A stretch of 64,000 bases of DNA from Lachnospiraceae bacterium. GTDB lineage: Bacteria; Bacillota; Clostridia; Lachnospirales; Lachnospiraceae. The position numbers and the translations under genes were made by a program. Within the stretch, counting starts at the first letter, position 1. Every line of letters starts with the position of its first letter. The stretch is taken from positions 1 through 64,000 of the forward strand of contig CAJTDB010000022.1 in the NCBI GenBank assembly GCA_910574965.1, given 5' to 3'. Of this stretch, positions 31,835 to 40,222 are shown piece by piece. The notes below the pieces were generated by a model, which saw only the letters and a program-made list of their open reading frames with translations, made no database searches and was not told where the DNA came from.

Positions 31835-32880
31835 GCATGAAAAGGGAAGCATACAGACTTGCCAATGAGTTCCAGACAGATTTCTCGGCGGACCAGGACC
31901 GGCTCATGGACAGCCCGGATGATATGGAAATGAAACGATATGAGGCGAATGCGTTAAGGGAGATCAGAAAAGAGAAGAGAGCGGTCAAAGGCAGCATTGG
32001 AAAGATAACGGCGGCTGCCTGTATAGCAGCGGCACTTCTTGCCGGAACGGTGATGTTCCGCCAGGAAGTCCATGCATCCATCCGGCAAATCACCTGGAGC
32101 ATCAGCAGTGCGCTGGGACTTTCAGAAGATTTGGCAGCCTATCGGGATGTACTGAACTCTTCCGTGTCAGACAAAGGCTATGTGGTCACGCTTCAGGAGG
32201 CGGTGGTATCAGAAGAAAAGCTGACGGTCAACTATACGATTCAGCGGGAGGACGGACAGCCCATAGAGGACTACCTGACGCCTGACGAACAGTTGTTTGT
32301 AAACGGAAAACAGGTAATGGGCGGAGCCGGAGGCAGCAGCGGCTTCCTTGATGAAGAACAGACGATTATCGGTGCGGAGATGTCTTACCAGATACCTGGT
32401 GTGGATATGTCGCAGGAAAATGAATTTTGTATTAAGATTCATAAATTAGGCTTTCAAAATGGCATCAAAGGGAAGTGGGACTTTGCTTTCACCGCAGACG
32501 GAGCAGCTCTGATGGCAGATACGAAGCGAATTTCCATGGAAAAATCCTTCACGCTGCCGGATGGGGTAACGGTTACTCTGAAAGAACTCACTATGAATGA
32601 ACTGGAACAGAGGATTTCTTTTACACAGTCCGGTTCGACCAGATATATGGCAGAGGTGCTGGCAGTGGATGATACAGGACGGCAGGTAAAGTTCGGTCTT
32701 CGAAGCGCAAATGAGAAATCCGGCTATCTGTCCAATGAGGAGTATATGGAAGACGGAAGGATCGCGGATACTGCCGCGAAAGTGGTCATGACTCTTTATG
32801 TGACAGCGCTGCCGGAGGAAGACGGTCAGATCATAGATGATCCCAAGCAGGTTGGGGAACCGTTTGAACTGAAACTATAA
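31831..32880 (+). CDS. DUF4179-domain membrane anti-sigma-like protein
   Basis: A 349-residue partner of the upstream sigma factor. It has a cytosolic N-terminus (about residues 1-53) that would hold the sigma factor, a membrane span at ITAAACIAAALLAGTVMF, then a DUF4179 extracytoplasmic domain beginning near SISSALGLSEDLAAYRDVLN with SVSDKGYVVTLQEAVVSEEK. The rest is beta-rich. Translationally coupled by ATGA. The anti-sigma role is the accepted reading of this arrangement. A terminator with a branched stem follows. Confidence 0.82.
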   Translation: MSMKREAYRLANEFQTDFSADQDRLMDSPDDMEMKRYEANALREIRKEKRAVKGSIGKITAAACIAAALLAGTVMFRQEVHASIRQITWSISSALGLSEDLAAYRDVLNSSVSDKGYVVTLQEAVVSEEKLTVNYTIQREDGQPIEDYLTPDEQLFVNGKQVMGGAGGSSGFLDEEQTIIGAEMSYQIPGVDMSQENEFCIKIHKLGFQNGIKGKWDFAFTADGAALMADTKRISMEKSFTLPDGVTVTLKELTMNELEQRISFTQSGSTRYMAEVLAVDDTGRQVKFGLRSANEKSGYLSNEEYMEDGRIADTAAKVVMTLYVTALPEEDGQIIDDPKQVGEPFELKL

Positions 32881-32891
32881 CAGAAAGAACA

Positions 32892-32977
32892 GAAAGCTGC
32901 GTCAGCAGGCTGCACAGGGCTGTACGAACCAAAAGAAACGTACAGTTATGGGAGTCCTTCTGCCGCAGCTTTTTTTG
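32892..32977 (+). terminator. Branched terminator of sigma module 2
   Basis: GAAAGCTGCG-type left arm (32893-32901) pairs with CGCAGCTTT (32964-32972), followed by a T-run. The loop holds a further stem, CTGTACG/CGTACAG. Confidence 0.75.
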
Positions 32978-33007
32978 CGTTTAAAGCGGTTGTGGTTAAA
33001 GTAGTCA

Positions 33008-33035
33008 TGGACATTTTTTTCCAAAATGATATAAT
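33008..33035 (+). promoter_or_regulatory. Promoter of the hybrid histidine kinase gene
   Basis: TGGACA (33008-33013), 16 bp spacer, TATAAT (33030-33035), about 85 bp upstream of the start codon. Confidence 0.6.
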
Positions 33036-33119
33036 ATAATGAAAAGATTTTTGATGTGAGAAATGTACATTCTGCCCCCCTAAAACCGGAGCAGGAAAAA
33101 ATAAAAGGGGTGCCATAGG

Positions 33120-35336
33120 ATGGAAAAGAAACGAAGATTTTTCTATTTTTTGCTTATTACCTCTGCACTGGTAATTGTCTGTCTGGTAACGATGTTTTAT
33201 GTAAATCAACTAAACCGGACCATTTCAGATCACACCATCCGTTCTATCAGCGAGATGGCGCTGCATGATAAAGAGGCCATCGAAACATATATTGAAACAT
33301 GCTGGGGAGAGCTTGAAAAGATTCAGGAACGCTTTCAAAGCTATGACTGTGCGTCCATGGAAGATTTGGAGACGAAGATCGATCTGGAATGCGCCTTCAG
33401 CAGTTTTACACATCTTTATTTAGTTGCCGATGATGGAACGGTCTATGCAGACCAATATGCCGCCTGTGTGCCCGGCAGCCACAAGCTGGAGCAGGGTGTG
33501 GACTTTCTGTCCTGTTTTGCAGACGGAAGAAAACAGATCGTCATGCGGTTTGATGATGAGGACGTGGGCACATCAAAAGAAAATATTCTCTACGGCATCC
33601 GGCTGGATGATTATGAAACAGGCGGGGTGAAGATGTCGGCACTGATCGGACTTAGCGGAATTTCCTCCATCAAAGACCGCATGGTGATTGACAGTTTTAT
33701 CAAGGACGGCAACAGCCGCGGACACAGTGCGCTCATTGACAAAGAAGGCAATTATATTATAAATATCAATAAAGAAATCTTTTTGAACAAACGGATGAAT
33801 CTGTATGAGCATCTTCTGGAAGCTGCGGATTCAGAGCTGACCAATGAAGAAGTAGAACAAAAGCTTCGGAATATGGAGACTTTTGGCTTTTATCATGCCC
33901 ATGTGGGAGAAGACACAAAAGAACTGTTTTATTTTATGCCCTTTGAACCGGATATGGATCTGTACTTTATCATGTCGGTCAACGAAGAGGTCTTTACGGA
34001 ACAGAGCCGGGTATTTGTCCGGATGAGTATGGCTATGCTGGCTGCATGTATTGTGATCGTAATCGGTATGCTGCTGGCGGTGATGCGGTATCAGATCAAG
34101 ACCATTAGGACGACGGAGAAAGCAAAATCTCAGAAAGAATTTCTCTCCAATATGAGTCATGAGATCCGTACGCCGCTCAATGGACTGATCGGCCTGAATC
34201 ATTTAATTTTGTCTCATATTGATAATGATGAAAAAAAGGTTCAGATCAGAAACTGGCTGATAAAATCCGACAGTACGGCCAATTATCTGCTGTCTCTGGT
34301 CAACGATATCCTGGACATGTCCAAGCTTCAGGCAGGGAAGGTGGAACTGCTCCAGGAACCTATGCTGGTGTCCGCACTGGTGGATGAGATTGCTGCTATG
34401 CAGACAGACAATATTGAGAGCCGCGGAGTGGCATTTATTGTGGAAAAAGAACTGACGGAACCTTACATTGAAGGTGATGCCACCCGTACGAAGCAGATTC
34501 TTATGAATATTATAGGAAATGCTGCCAAGTTTACAAAAGAAGGCGGTCGGATCCGCTTCTCGGTCCGTCAGGAGAAAACAGATGCCCAGCATGTAAATAC
34601 GATTTACTGCTGTGAAGATACAGGAATCGGTATGTCCAAAGAATATGTAGGCCGTATCTTTGACTCTTTCAGTCAGGAGCCGGGAAGAAACGAAAACGGA
34701 ACAAAAGGGACCGGACTCGGCATGGCCATCAGCAAACTGCTCGCCAATGCCATGGGCGGTGAAATCAAAGTAGAAAGCGAATTGAATGTAGGAAGCACTT
34801 TTACTGTTGTGATTCCGTCGCCGGTCGTAGAAGAGCCGCCGGAGTATCTGATGGACAAAAATGCGGAGCTTTTGCCTGTAGGGCATGAGACCTTGGAAGA
34901 TGAAGAGAACAAATGTTCTGCCAGAGTTCTCGTGGCGGAGGATGTGGAGCTGAATGCGGAAGTACTGATAGAGATTCTGGAGATGGAGGGCTTTCAGACT
35001 GCTTATGCTCAAAATGGCCGGGAGGCGGTGGAGCTGTTTCAGAACTCCCCCGTCGGATGGTTTGATATGATTCTTATGGATATGCAGATGCCGGTCATGG
35101 ACGGATGTGCGGCCGCGCAGGCAATTCGAAAACTGGACCGGAAGGATGCCGCTTCGGTTCTGATTTATGCATGTACAGCCAATATGTTTCAGGAAGACCG
35201 GGATATGGCCCTTAAGAGCGGGATGGATGATTTCCTGACAAAGCCTGTTGATGTGTACATTCTGCTGAAAAAGATAAGAAAATGCAGGAAAGATCAAAGG
35301 CAGGTTAAGGGGCCGGAAGGCGGATACAAAAAATAA
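33120..35336 (+). CDS. Hybrid sensor histidine kinase / response regulator
   Basis: A 738-residue membrane signalling protein: span 1 (residues 6-28), a large extracytoplasmic sensor of the Cache-like kind (about 30-300), span 2 (about 302-322), then HisKA with SHEIRTPLNGLIG (His347), HATPase_c with NIIGNAAKFTKEG, DTGIGM and GTGLGMAI, and a C-terminal receiver with MDMQMPVMDG (Asp654). No Hpt or output domain is attached, so an unseen partner must carry the signal further. Monocistronic or co-transcribed with the HAD gene 18 bp downstream. The ligand is unknown. Confidence 0.92.
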   Translation: MEKKRRFFYFLLITSALVIVCLVTMFYVNQLNRTISDHTIRSISEMALHDKEAIETYIETCWGELEKIQERFQSYDCASMEDLETKIDLECAFSSFTHLYLVADDGTVYADQYAACVPGSHKLEQGVDFLSCFADGRKQIVMRFDDEDVGTSKENILYGIRLDDYETGGVKMSALIGLSGISSIKDRMVIDSFIKDGNSRGHSALIDKEGNYIININKEIFLNKRMNLYEHLLEAADSELTNEEVEQKLRNMETFGFYHAHVGEDTKELFYFMPFEPDMDLYFIMSVNEEVFTEQSRVFVRMSMAMLAACIVIVIGMLLAVMRYQIKTIRTTEKAKSQKEFLSNMSHEIRTPLNGLIGLNHLILSHIDNDEKKVQIRNWLIKSDSTANYLLSLVNDILDMSKLQAGKVELLQEPMLVSALVDEIAAMQTDNIESRGVAFIVEKELTEPYIEGDATRTKQILMNIIGNAAKFTKEGGRIRFSVRQEKTDAQHVNTIYCCEDTGIGMSKEYVGRIFDSFSQEPGRNENGTKGTGLGMAISKLLANAMGGEIKVESELNVGSTFTVVIPSPVVEEPPEYLMDKNAELLPVGHETLEDEENKCSARVLVAEDVELNAEVLIEILEMEGFQTAYAQNGREAVELFQNSPVGWFDMILMDMQMPVMDGCAAAQAIRKLDRKDAASVLIYACTANMFQEDRDMALKSGMDDFLTKPVDVYILLKKIRKCRKDQRQVKGPEGGYKK

Positions 35337-35354
35337 GAGAGGATGGATGGAAGA

Positions 35355-36140
35355 ATGAAGGGGCTGAAACTGATCGCGTGCGATCTGGATGGAACACTGC
35401 TTCTGAATGGGGCACAGTCGCTTAGGGCAGATACTTGCGGTCTGATTCAGGAACTGCAAAAACAGGGCATCCTGTTCTTTGCTGCCAGCGGGAGACAGTA
35501 TACCAATCTTCAGCGGCTGTTCTGGCCGATCAGAGAGCAGATCGGTTATCTCTGCGAAAATGGGTGCGTCAGTTTCTTTAAGGGGCAGCAGATTCATAAA
35601 GAGTACATGGACCGTGGGCTGGGGCGGGAACTGATCGGGGCTGTCTGTCAGAAAGACGGTGCAGAGGTTCTGATCTCCGGGGTTATGGAGAGCTATGTAA
35701 AACCAAAAGATATGCGCTTTTTTTATCATATGCGGGACGTTGTAAAGAATGATGTGACACTGGTGACGGATCTGTTTGGTACGGAGGAAGCATATATGAA
35801 AATCTCCGTATATGAGGAAGGCGGCATCCGGGATGAGAGGTATTGGAAGGACCGGTTCGGCAGCCGCTGTACTGTCGTCACCGGCGGAAACGACTGGCTG
35901 GACATGATGCCTCTGCATGTAAATAAAGGATTTGCGCTTAAAAAGATTCTGGAGCATCTGGGGATACATCCAGAGGAATGTATGGCCATCGGGGACAATG
36001 ACAATGACCGGGAGATGCTTCAGACGGCAGGCTTTCCGGTGTCCGTTCGAAGTGCCAAACCTCAGATTCGAGCAATGGCAGAGTATGAGACGGATACGGT
36101 GGAAGCGCTTTTTGAGGCACTTCTTTCGGGGAAGTTATGA
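35355..36140 (+). CDS. HAD-superfamily phosphatase, Cof type
   Basis: A 261-residue sugar-phosphate or nucleotide phosphatase of the Cof/YidA group. Seen: motif I ACDLDGTLL with nucleophile Asp and acid Asp, motif II ASGRQYTNL, a C2-type cap in the middle and motif III-IV LKKILEHLGI and MAIGDNDNDREML. The ATG at 35355 is preferred because GGATGG lies about 6 bp upstream; ATG 35343 is in frame, four codons earlier. The true substrate is not predictable within this family. Confidence 0.88.
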   Translation: MKGLKLIACDLDGTLLLNGAQSLRADTCGLIQELQKQGILFFAASGRQYTNLQRLFWPIREQIGYLCENGCVSFFKGQQIHKEYMDRGLGRELIGAVCQKDGAEVLISGVMESYVKPKDMRFFYHMRDVVKNDVTLVTDLFGTEEAYMKISVYEEGGIRDERYWKDRFGSRCTVVTGGNDWLDMMPLHVNKGFALKKILEHLGIHPEECMAIGDNDNDREMLQTAGFPVSVRSAKPQIRAMAEYETDTVEALFEALLSGKL

Positions 36141-36168
36141 ACCGGCTTTCAGAAGCGGAAGCCGGCTG
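36139..36168 (+). other. Hairpin after the HAD gene
   Basis: AACCGGCTT pairs with AAGCCGGCT just after the stop codon. No T-run follows, so termination is uncertain. Confidence 0.4.
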
Positions 36169-36221
36169 TGTGAAGCACCATGTTCTTTTCGGCGTTCTGC
36201 CGTTTCTGACTTTCCAAATAC

Positions 36222-36250
36222 TTGTGAAATATTTCCCGTTGGGTTATAAT
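36222..36250 (+). promoter_or_regulatory. Promoter of the phosphofructokinase gene
   Basis: TTGTGA (36222-36227), 17 bp spacer, TATAAT (36245-36250), about 90 bp before the start. The leader in between is unassigned. Confidence 0.75.
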
Positions 36251-36341
36251 AAAAATAAGTACGGCTTTTGAAAGGCGCCGCAGGATATGGCTCCTTTCCC
36301 GGCCGAATCGGAAAAACATATTAGAAAAGGAGATACTTATT

Positions 36342-37418
36342 ATGAAACGTGTGGGTCTTTTGACAAGCGGCGGAGACTGCCAGGCATTGAATGCAACCAT
36401 GAGAGGAGTGGCAAAGGGACTTTATAACGAACTGGGCGGAGACGTGGAGATCTATGGAATCGAAGAAGGATACAAAGGTCTGATCTACAATGAATACAGG
36501 CACATGACCGGCAAGGATTTTGCAGGGATACTGACCAAGGGCGGGACGATCCTGGGAAGCTCCAGACAGTCCTTTAAAAATATGAGAACGCCGGACGAAA
36601 ACGGACTTGACAAAGTAGAGGCCATGAAGAAGACCTACCGGAAGCTGGATCTGGACTGCCTGGTCATCTTAGGAGGCAACGGAACCCAGAAGACGGCAAA
36701 TCTGCTGAGAGAAGAAGGATTGAATATCATTCACCTTCCGAAGACCATCGACAACGACATCTGGGGAACAGATATGACGTTCGGATTCCAGAGTGCTGTG
36801 GACATTGCGACAGAATGTATCGACTGCATTCATACAACAGCGGCATCCCACAACCGGGTATTTATTGTTGAAGTTATGGGACATAAGGTCGGATGGCTGA
36901 CCCTTCATGCAGGCATTGCAGGCGGTGCAGACATCGTACTGATTCCGGAGATTCCGTATGATATTAACAAAGTATGCGCAGCTATCGAGAAAAGGAATCG
37001 TGCGAAGAAAGGATTTACGATCCTGGCAGTGGCAGAGGGTGCCATCTCGAAAGAGGACGCAAAACTGTCCAAGAAAGAATACAAGGCAAAAATGGCGAAT
37101 TATGCATATCCGTCCGTATCCTATGAACTGGCAGAGCTGATCCGTCAGAAAACCGGCGCAGATGTCCGCGTGACGGTTCCAGGACATACGCAAAGAGGCG
37201 GCTCTCCGAAACCTTATGACAGAGTGCTCTCCACAAGACTCGGCGCGAGGGCGGCAAAGCTTATTATGGATGAAGAATACGGCTATATGGTTGGCATCGT
37301 CCATGGAGAAACATGCAAAGTACCGCTTGGCGAGGTGGCAGGAAAGCTGAAAATGGTAGATCCAAATGCAGGGATCATTGAAGAAGCGAAAATTGTCGGC
37401 ATCAGTTTCGGTGACTGA
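36342..37418 (+). CDS. 6-phosphofructokinase, group III type with mixed ATP/PPi signature
   Basis: Phosphorylates fructose 6-phosphate in glycolysis. Seen: LLTSGGDCQALNATMRG, GGTILGSSR, the donor-site motif GGNGTQKTA (Gly111-Asn113-Gly114), the catalytic PKTIDNDIWG (Lys134, Asp137) and the sugar-site PGHTQRGGSP. Counted against E. coli PfkA, Gly114 equals Gly104 (ATP type) while Lys134 equals position 124 (lysine in PPi enzymes). The Mg-binding Asp103 position is Asn. Group III enzymes with Gly/Lys have been reported as ATP-dependent, so the donor is uncertain. Length 358. dnaX follows by 28 bp. Confidence 0.85.
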   Translation: MKRVGLLTSGGDCQALNATMRGVAKGLYNELGGDVEIYGIEEGYKGLIYNEYRHMTGKDFAGILTKGGTILGSSRQSFKNMRTPDENGLDKVEAMKKTYRKLDLDCLVILGGNGTQKTANLLREEGLNIIHLPKTIDNDIWGTDMTFGFQSAVDIATECIDCIHTTAASHNRVFIVEVMGHKVGWLTLHAGIAGGADIVLIPEIPYDINKVCAAIEKRNRAKKGFTILAVAEGAISKEDAKLSKKEYKAKMANYAYPSVSYELAELIRQKTGADVRVTVPGHTQRGGSPKPYDRVLSTRLGARAAKLIMDEEYGYMVGIVHGETCKVPLGEVAGKLKMVDPNAGIIEEAKIVGISFGD

Positions 37419-37446
37419 CGAAAAACAGCAGCAGGAGTGAGAAGAC

Positions 37447-39012
37447 ATGTCTTATACTGCATTATACAGGAAATTTCGGCCGTCAGAATTTCAGGATGTC
37501 AAAGGGCAGGATCATATCGTAACAACACTGAAGAACCAGATCCTGGCGGACCGTATCGGACATGCCTATCTGTTCTGCGGCACCAGAGGAACCGGCAAGA
37601 CGACGATTGCGAAGATCTTTGCCAAAGCGGTTAATTGTGAGCAGCCAAAGGACGGCAGTCCCTGCGGGAAATGTGCTTCCTGCAAAGCCATTGCAGCCGG
37701 CAGTTCCATGAATGTCATTGAGATAGATGCGGCGTCCAACAATGGTGTGGACCATATCCGTGAGATCCGGGAGGAAGTGTCCTATTCCCCGGCAGAGGGG
37801 AAATATAAAGTCTACATCATTGATGAGGTCCATATGCTGACGCCCGGCGCTTACAATGCGCTTTTAAAGACTTTAGAGGAGCCGCCTTCCTATGTGATCT
37901 TCATTCTGGCCACAACAGAGGCCCATAAGATCCCCATCACGATTGCTTCCCGGTGTCAGCGGTATGACTTTCGACGGATTACTACGGAAACGATTGCAGC
38001 CAGGCTGAAGGAGCTGATGGAACAGGAACAGGTAGAAGTCGAGGAACGTGCCCTGACCTACGTGGCCAAGATGGGAGATGGCTCCATGCGTGATGCGCTG
38101 AGTCTTCTGGACCAGTGTATTGCCTTTCATCTGGGCCAGAAGCTGACTTACGATCATGTACTGGAGATACTTGGCACGGCAGACATAGAAGTATTCGGCG
38201 ACTTTTACCGGAAAATCTGCTGTCAGGATCTGGCGGGGCTGATTCGGGATCTGGAAGGGATTTTGTTAAAAGGAAGAGAGCTTTCCCAGTTTATCGTAGA
38301 TTTTATCTGGTATCTCAGAAACCTTCTCATGCTGAAGAGTGATCCGGGAATGGCGGATATGCTGGATGTGTCCGGCGAGCATCTGGCACGTATGAAAGAA
38401 GAGGCCGAGCTTACAGATATGGATACGCTGATGCGGTATATCCGCGTATTTTCGGAACTGTCCGGACAGCTTCGTTATGCGACTCAGAAACGGGTGACCG
38501 CAGAAATCGCTCTGATTCGGCTGTGCAGACCTCAGATGGAGCAGAATTACGACGCTGTTCTGCACCGCATTGCACTGCTGGAGCAGCGGATGGAGGAAGG
38601 CGTGCCGGCGGCACCTGCGTCTCTGACGGGGGTGTCTGCACCTTCCGACGGGATATGTGCGGACAGAAAACCAGAGAAGATTTCACCGGAAGCTCTTCCG
38701 GAGGATATTCAGAACTTTCTCAGCCGTTTTCAGGAGCTGAGGAAGAAGGTCAGTCCCTGGTTTCAGATGGTTCTGAAAGGAGCGCAGTGCAGGGAGCTGC
38801 CGGAACATACCGGAGTACAGATCGTTCTGTGCAAAAATCATCCGGTGGATGAGACAGAGCTGGCCGCGGAAATAGAACAGATGGTTCTGCGGGAAATGAA
38901 TCTGCGCCTGAAGATACAGATCAGCATACCAGGGGAGGATGAAAGGGCAGGGGAGCCGGTGATTGATCTTTCCGGCTTTATTGATATGAAGATCGATATT
39001 GATGAGAATTAA
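37447..39012 (+). CDS. dnaX: DNA polymerase III subunit gamma/tau
   Basis: The clamp-loader ATPase of the replicative polymerase. Seen: YRPSEF-like start (YRKFRPSEFQDVKGQDHI), Walker A GTRGTGKTT, the zinc-module cysteines including CGKCASCKAI, Walker B YIIDEVHML, sensor 1 ATTEAHKIP and LLKTLEEPP. The C-terminal third is variable, as expected. Length 521 resembles full-length tau-like forms. I saw no A-rich slippage site before the C-terminal part, so a separate gamma form is not supported. Followed by ybaB and recR, the common Firmicute order. Confidence 0.95.
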   Translation: MSYTALYRKFRPSEFQDVKGQDHIVTTLKNQILADRIGHAYLFCGTRGTGKTTIAKIFAKAVNCEQPKDGSPCGKCASCKAIAAGSSMNVIEIDAASNNGVDHIREIREEVSYSPAEGKYKVYIIDEVHMLTPGAYNALLKTLEEPPSYVIFILATTEAHKIPITIASRCQRYDFRRITTETIAARLKELMEQEQVEVEERALTYVAKMGDGSMRDALSLLDQCIAFHLGQKLTYDHVLEILGTADIEVFGDFYRKICCQDLAGLIRDLEGILLKGRELSQFIVDFIWYLRNLLMLKSDPGMADMLDVSGEHLARMKEEAELTDMDTLMRYIRVFSELSGQLRYATQKRVTAEIALIRLCRPQMEQNYDAVLHRIALLEQRMEEGVPAAPASLTGVSAPSDGICADRKPEKISPEALPEDIQNFLSRFQELRKKVSPWFQMVLKGAQCRELPEHTGVQIVLCKNHPVDETELAAEIEQMVLREMNLRLKIQISIPGEDERAGEPVIDLSGFIDMKIDIDEN

Positions 39013-39077
39013 GAGTCCGGCTATGAAATGTCAGGTAATTTTGAAAAATATTTTCTGCTGGACAGTAAAGCCGTGCA

Positions 39078-39177
39078 GCAGCTATAAAACAGCATCATCC
39101 CGAACCATGCCCGGAAATGTTTCCGGACTAGCGGGCATGTTTCGGGATGATGCGGAACTATAACAGGAGGAAAGGAT
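39078..39177 (+). promoter_or_regulatory. Core-hairpin ribosome-site element ahead of ybaB
   Basis: Left core CAGCTATAAAACA (39079-39091), hairpin arms GCATCATCCCGAA (39092-39104) and TTCGGGATGATGC (39141-39153), inner stem CATGCCCG/CGGGCATG, and right core GGAACTATAACAGGAGG (39154-39170), which is the ybaB ribosome site. Confidence 0.82.
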
Positions 39178-39525
39178 ATGGCAAAGAGAGGCGGGTTTCC
39201 GGGAGGCGCAATGCCGGGAAATATGAATAATCTGATGAAGCAGGCACAGAGGATGCAGCGTCAGATGGAGGAGAGCCAGAAAGAACTGGAAACAAAAGAA
39301 TTTACGGCGGCAGCCGGAGGCGGTGCAGTGGAAGTGACTGTGACCGGCAAAAAAGAAGTGACAAAGGTGAAGATCGATCCGGATGCAGTGGATCCGGAAG
39401 ACGTGGAGATGCTGGAAGATGTGATCATGGCGGCGGTCAATGAAGCCCTTCGGAAAGCGGAGGAAGAGATATCGGCGAATATGGCGAAGCTGACCGGCGG
39501 ACTGGGCGGAGGCTTCCCCTTCTGA
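39178..39525 (+). CDS. YbaB/EbfC nucleoid-associated protein
   Basis: A 115-residue dimeric DNA-binding protein. Seen: a Gly-rich N-terminus ([19 protein letters not shown]), a central amphipathic helix with [16 protein letters not shown], then the beta segment [19 protein letters not shown] and [17 protein letters not shown]. Usual neighbour of dnaX and recR. The ATG stands 8 bp after AGGAGG inside the hairpin element. The stop TGA shares its last base with the recR ATG, so the two are coupled. Confidence 0.92.
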   Translation: MAKRGGFPGGAMPGNMNNLMKQAQRMQRQMEESQKELETKEFTAAAGGGAVEVTVTGKKEVTKVKIDPDAVDPEDVEMLEDVIMAAVNEALRKAEEEISANMAKLTGGLGGGFPF

Positions 39526-40121
39526 TGGAATACTACAGCAATCAGATTCAGCTTCTCATAGAGCAGCTTGCTTCCCTGCCGGGCATTGGCGGAAAGACTG
39601 CCCAGCGCCTGGCCTTTCACATTATCGACATGCCGAAGGAACGGGTGGAGAAGCTGGCAGAAACGATACTGAAAGCAAAACAGACGATCCGCTACTGCAA
39701 TCAGTGCCTGACGCTGACCGATCAGGAGCTGTGCCCTGTCTGCAGAAACCCTTCCCGTGATCAGAAGATGATCATGGTAGTGGAAAATCCACGGGATATG
39801 AGTGCTTATGAGAAGACTGGCAAATACGAGGGAGTCTACCATGTACTTCATGGGGCCATCTCTCCCATGCTGGGCATCGGACCTGCCGATATCCGGCTGA
39901 AGGAGCTGATGCATCGGCTGGAAAAAGAAGTGGATGAAGTGATTATCGCTACCAATTCCAGCCTGGAGGGGGAGACGACGGCTATGTATATTAGCAAACT
40001 GGTGAAGCCCACAGGGATTAAAGTAAGCCGAATCGCCAGCGGCGTACCAGTGGGGGGAGATCTGGAATATATTGACGAAGTCACATTGCTGCGGGCGCTG
40101 GAAGGGCGCGTGGAGCTGTAA
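39525..40121 (+). CDS. recR: Recombination mediator RecR
   Basis: With RecO it loads RecA on single-stranded DNA in gap repair. Seen: the helix-hairpin-helix LPGIGGKTAQRLAFH, the four-cysteine zinc finger CNQCLTLTDQELCPVC, the Toprim start MVVENPRDMSAYEKTG and the end DEVTLLRALEGR. Length 198 is exact for the family. In B. subtilis yaaL and bofA would follow directly; here they lie about 25 kb upstream. Confidence 0.96.
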   Translation: MEYYSNQIQLLIEQLASLPGIGGKTAQRLAFHIIDMPKERVEKLAETILKAKQTIRYCNQCLTLTDQELCPVCRNPSRDQKMIMVVENPRDMSAYEKTGKYEGVYHVLHGAISPMLGIGPADIRLKELMHRLEKEVDEVIIATNSSLEGETTAMYISKLVKPTGIKVSRIASGVPVGGDLEYIDEVTLLRALEGRVEL

Positions 40122-40164
40122 GATACTAGGCTGACAGATTGTGTCTCAGGAAAAGAGCAGTCCG

Positions 40165-40180
40165 TATCCGTGCACGTGCA
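40165..40180. promoter_or_regulatory. Palindrome upstream of galM
   Basis: CGTGCACGTGCACG is a perfect 14 bp palindrome in the 101 bp gap between recR and galM, about 45 bp before the galM start. It may be an operator; no promoter boxes stand out nearby. Confidence 0.35.
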
Positions 40181-40222
40181 CGCAGAGGGCAGAAGGCCGG
40201 TATATCGAACAGGAGCTGAAAT

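Noticed and set aside
34203-35969. 588-codon open frame on the minus strand
   Set aside because: Shadow of the hybrid kinase and HAD genes, spanning their junction, with low-complexity His/Gln/Leu-rich translation.
37447-39012. Programmed frameshift in dnaX giving a separate gamma subunit
   Set aside because: No A-AAA-AAG-type slippery heptamer with a downstream stem was found in the C-terminal half.
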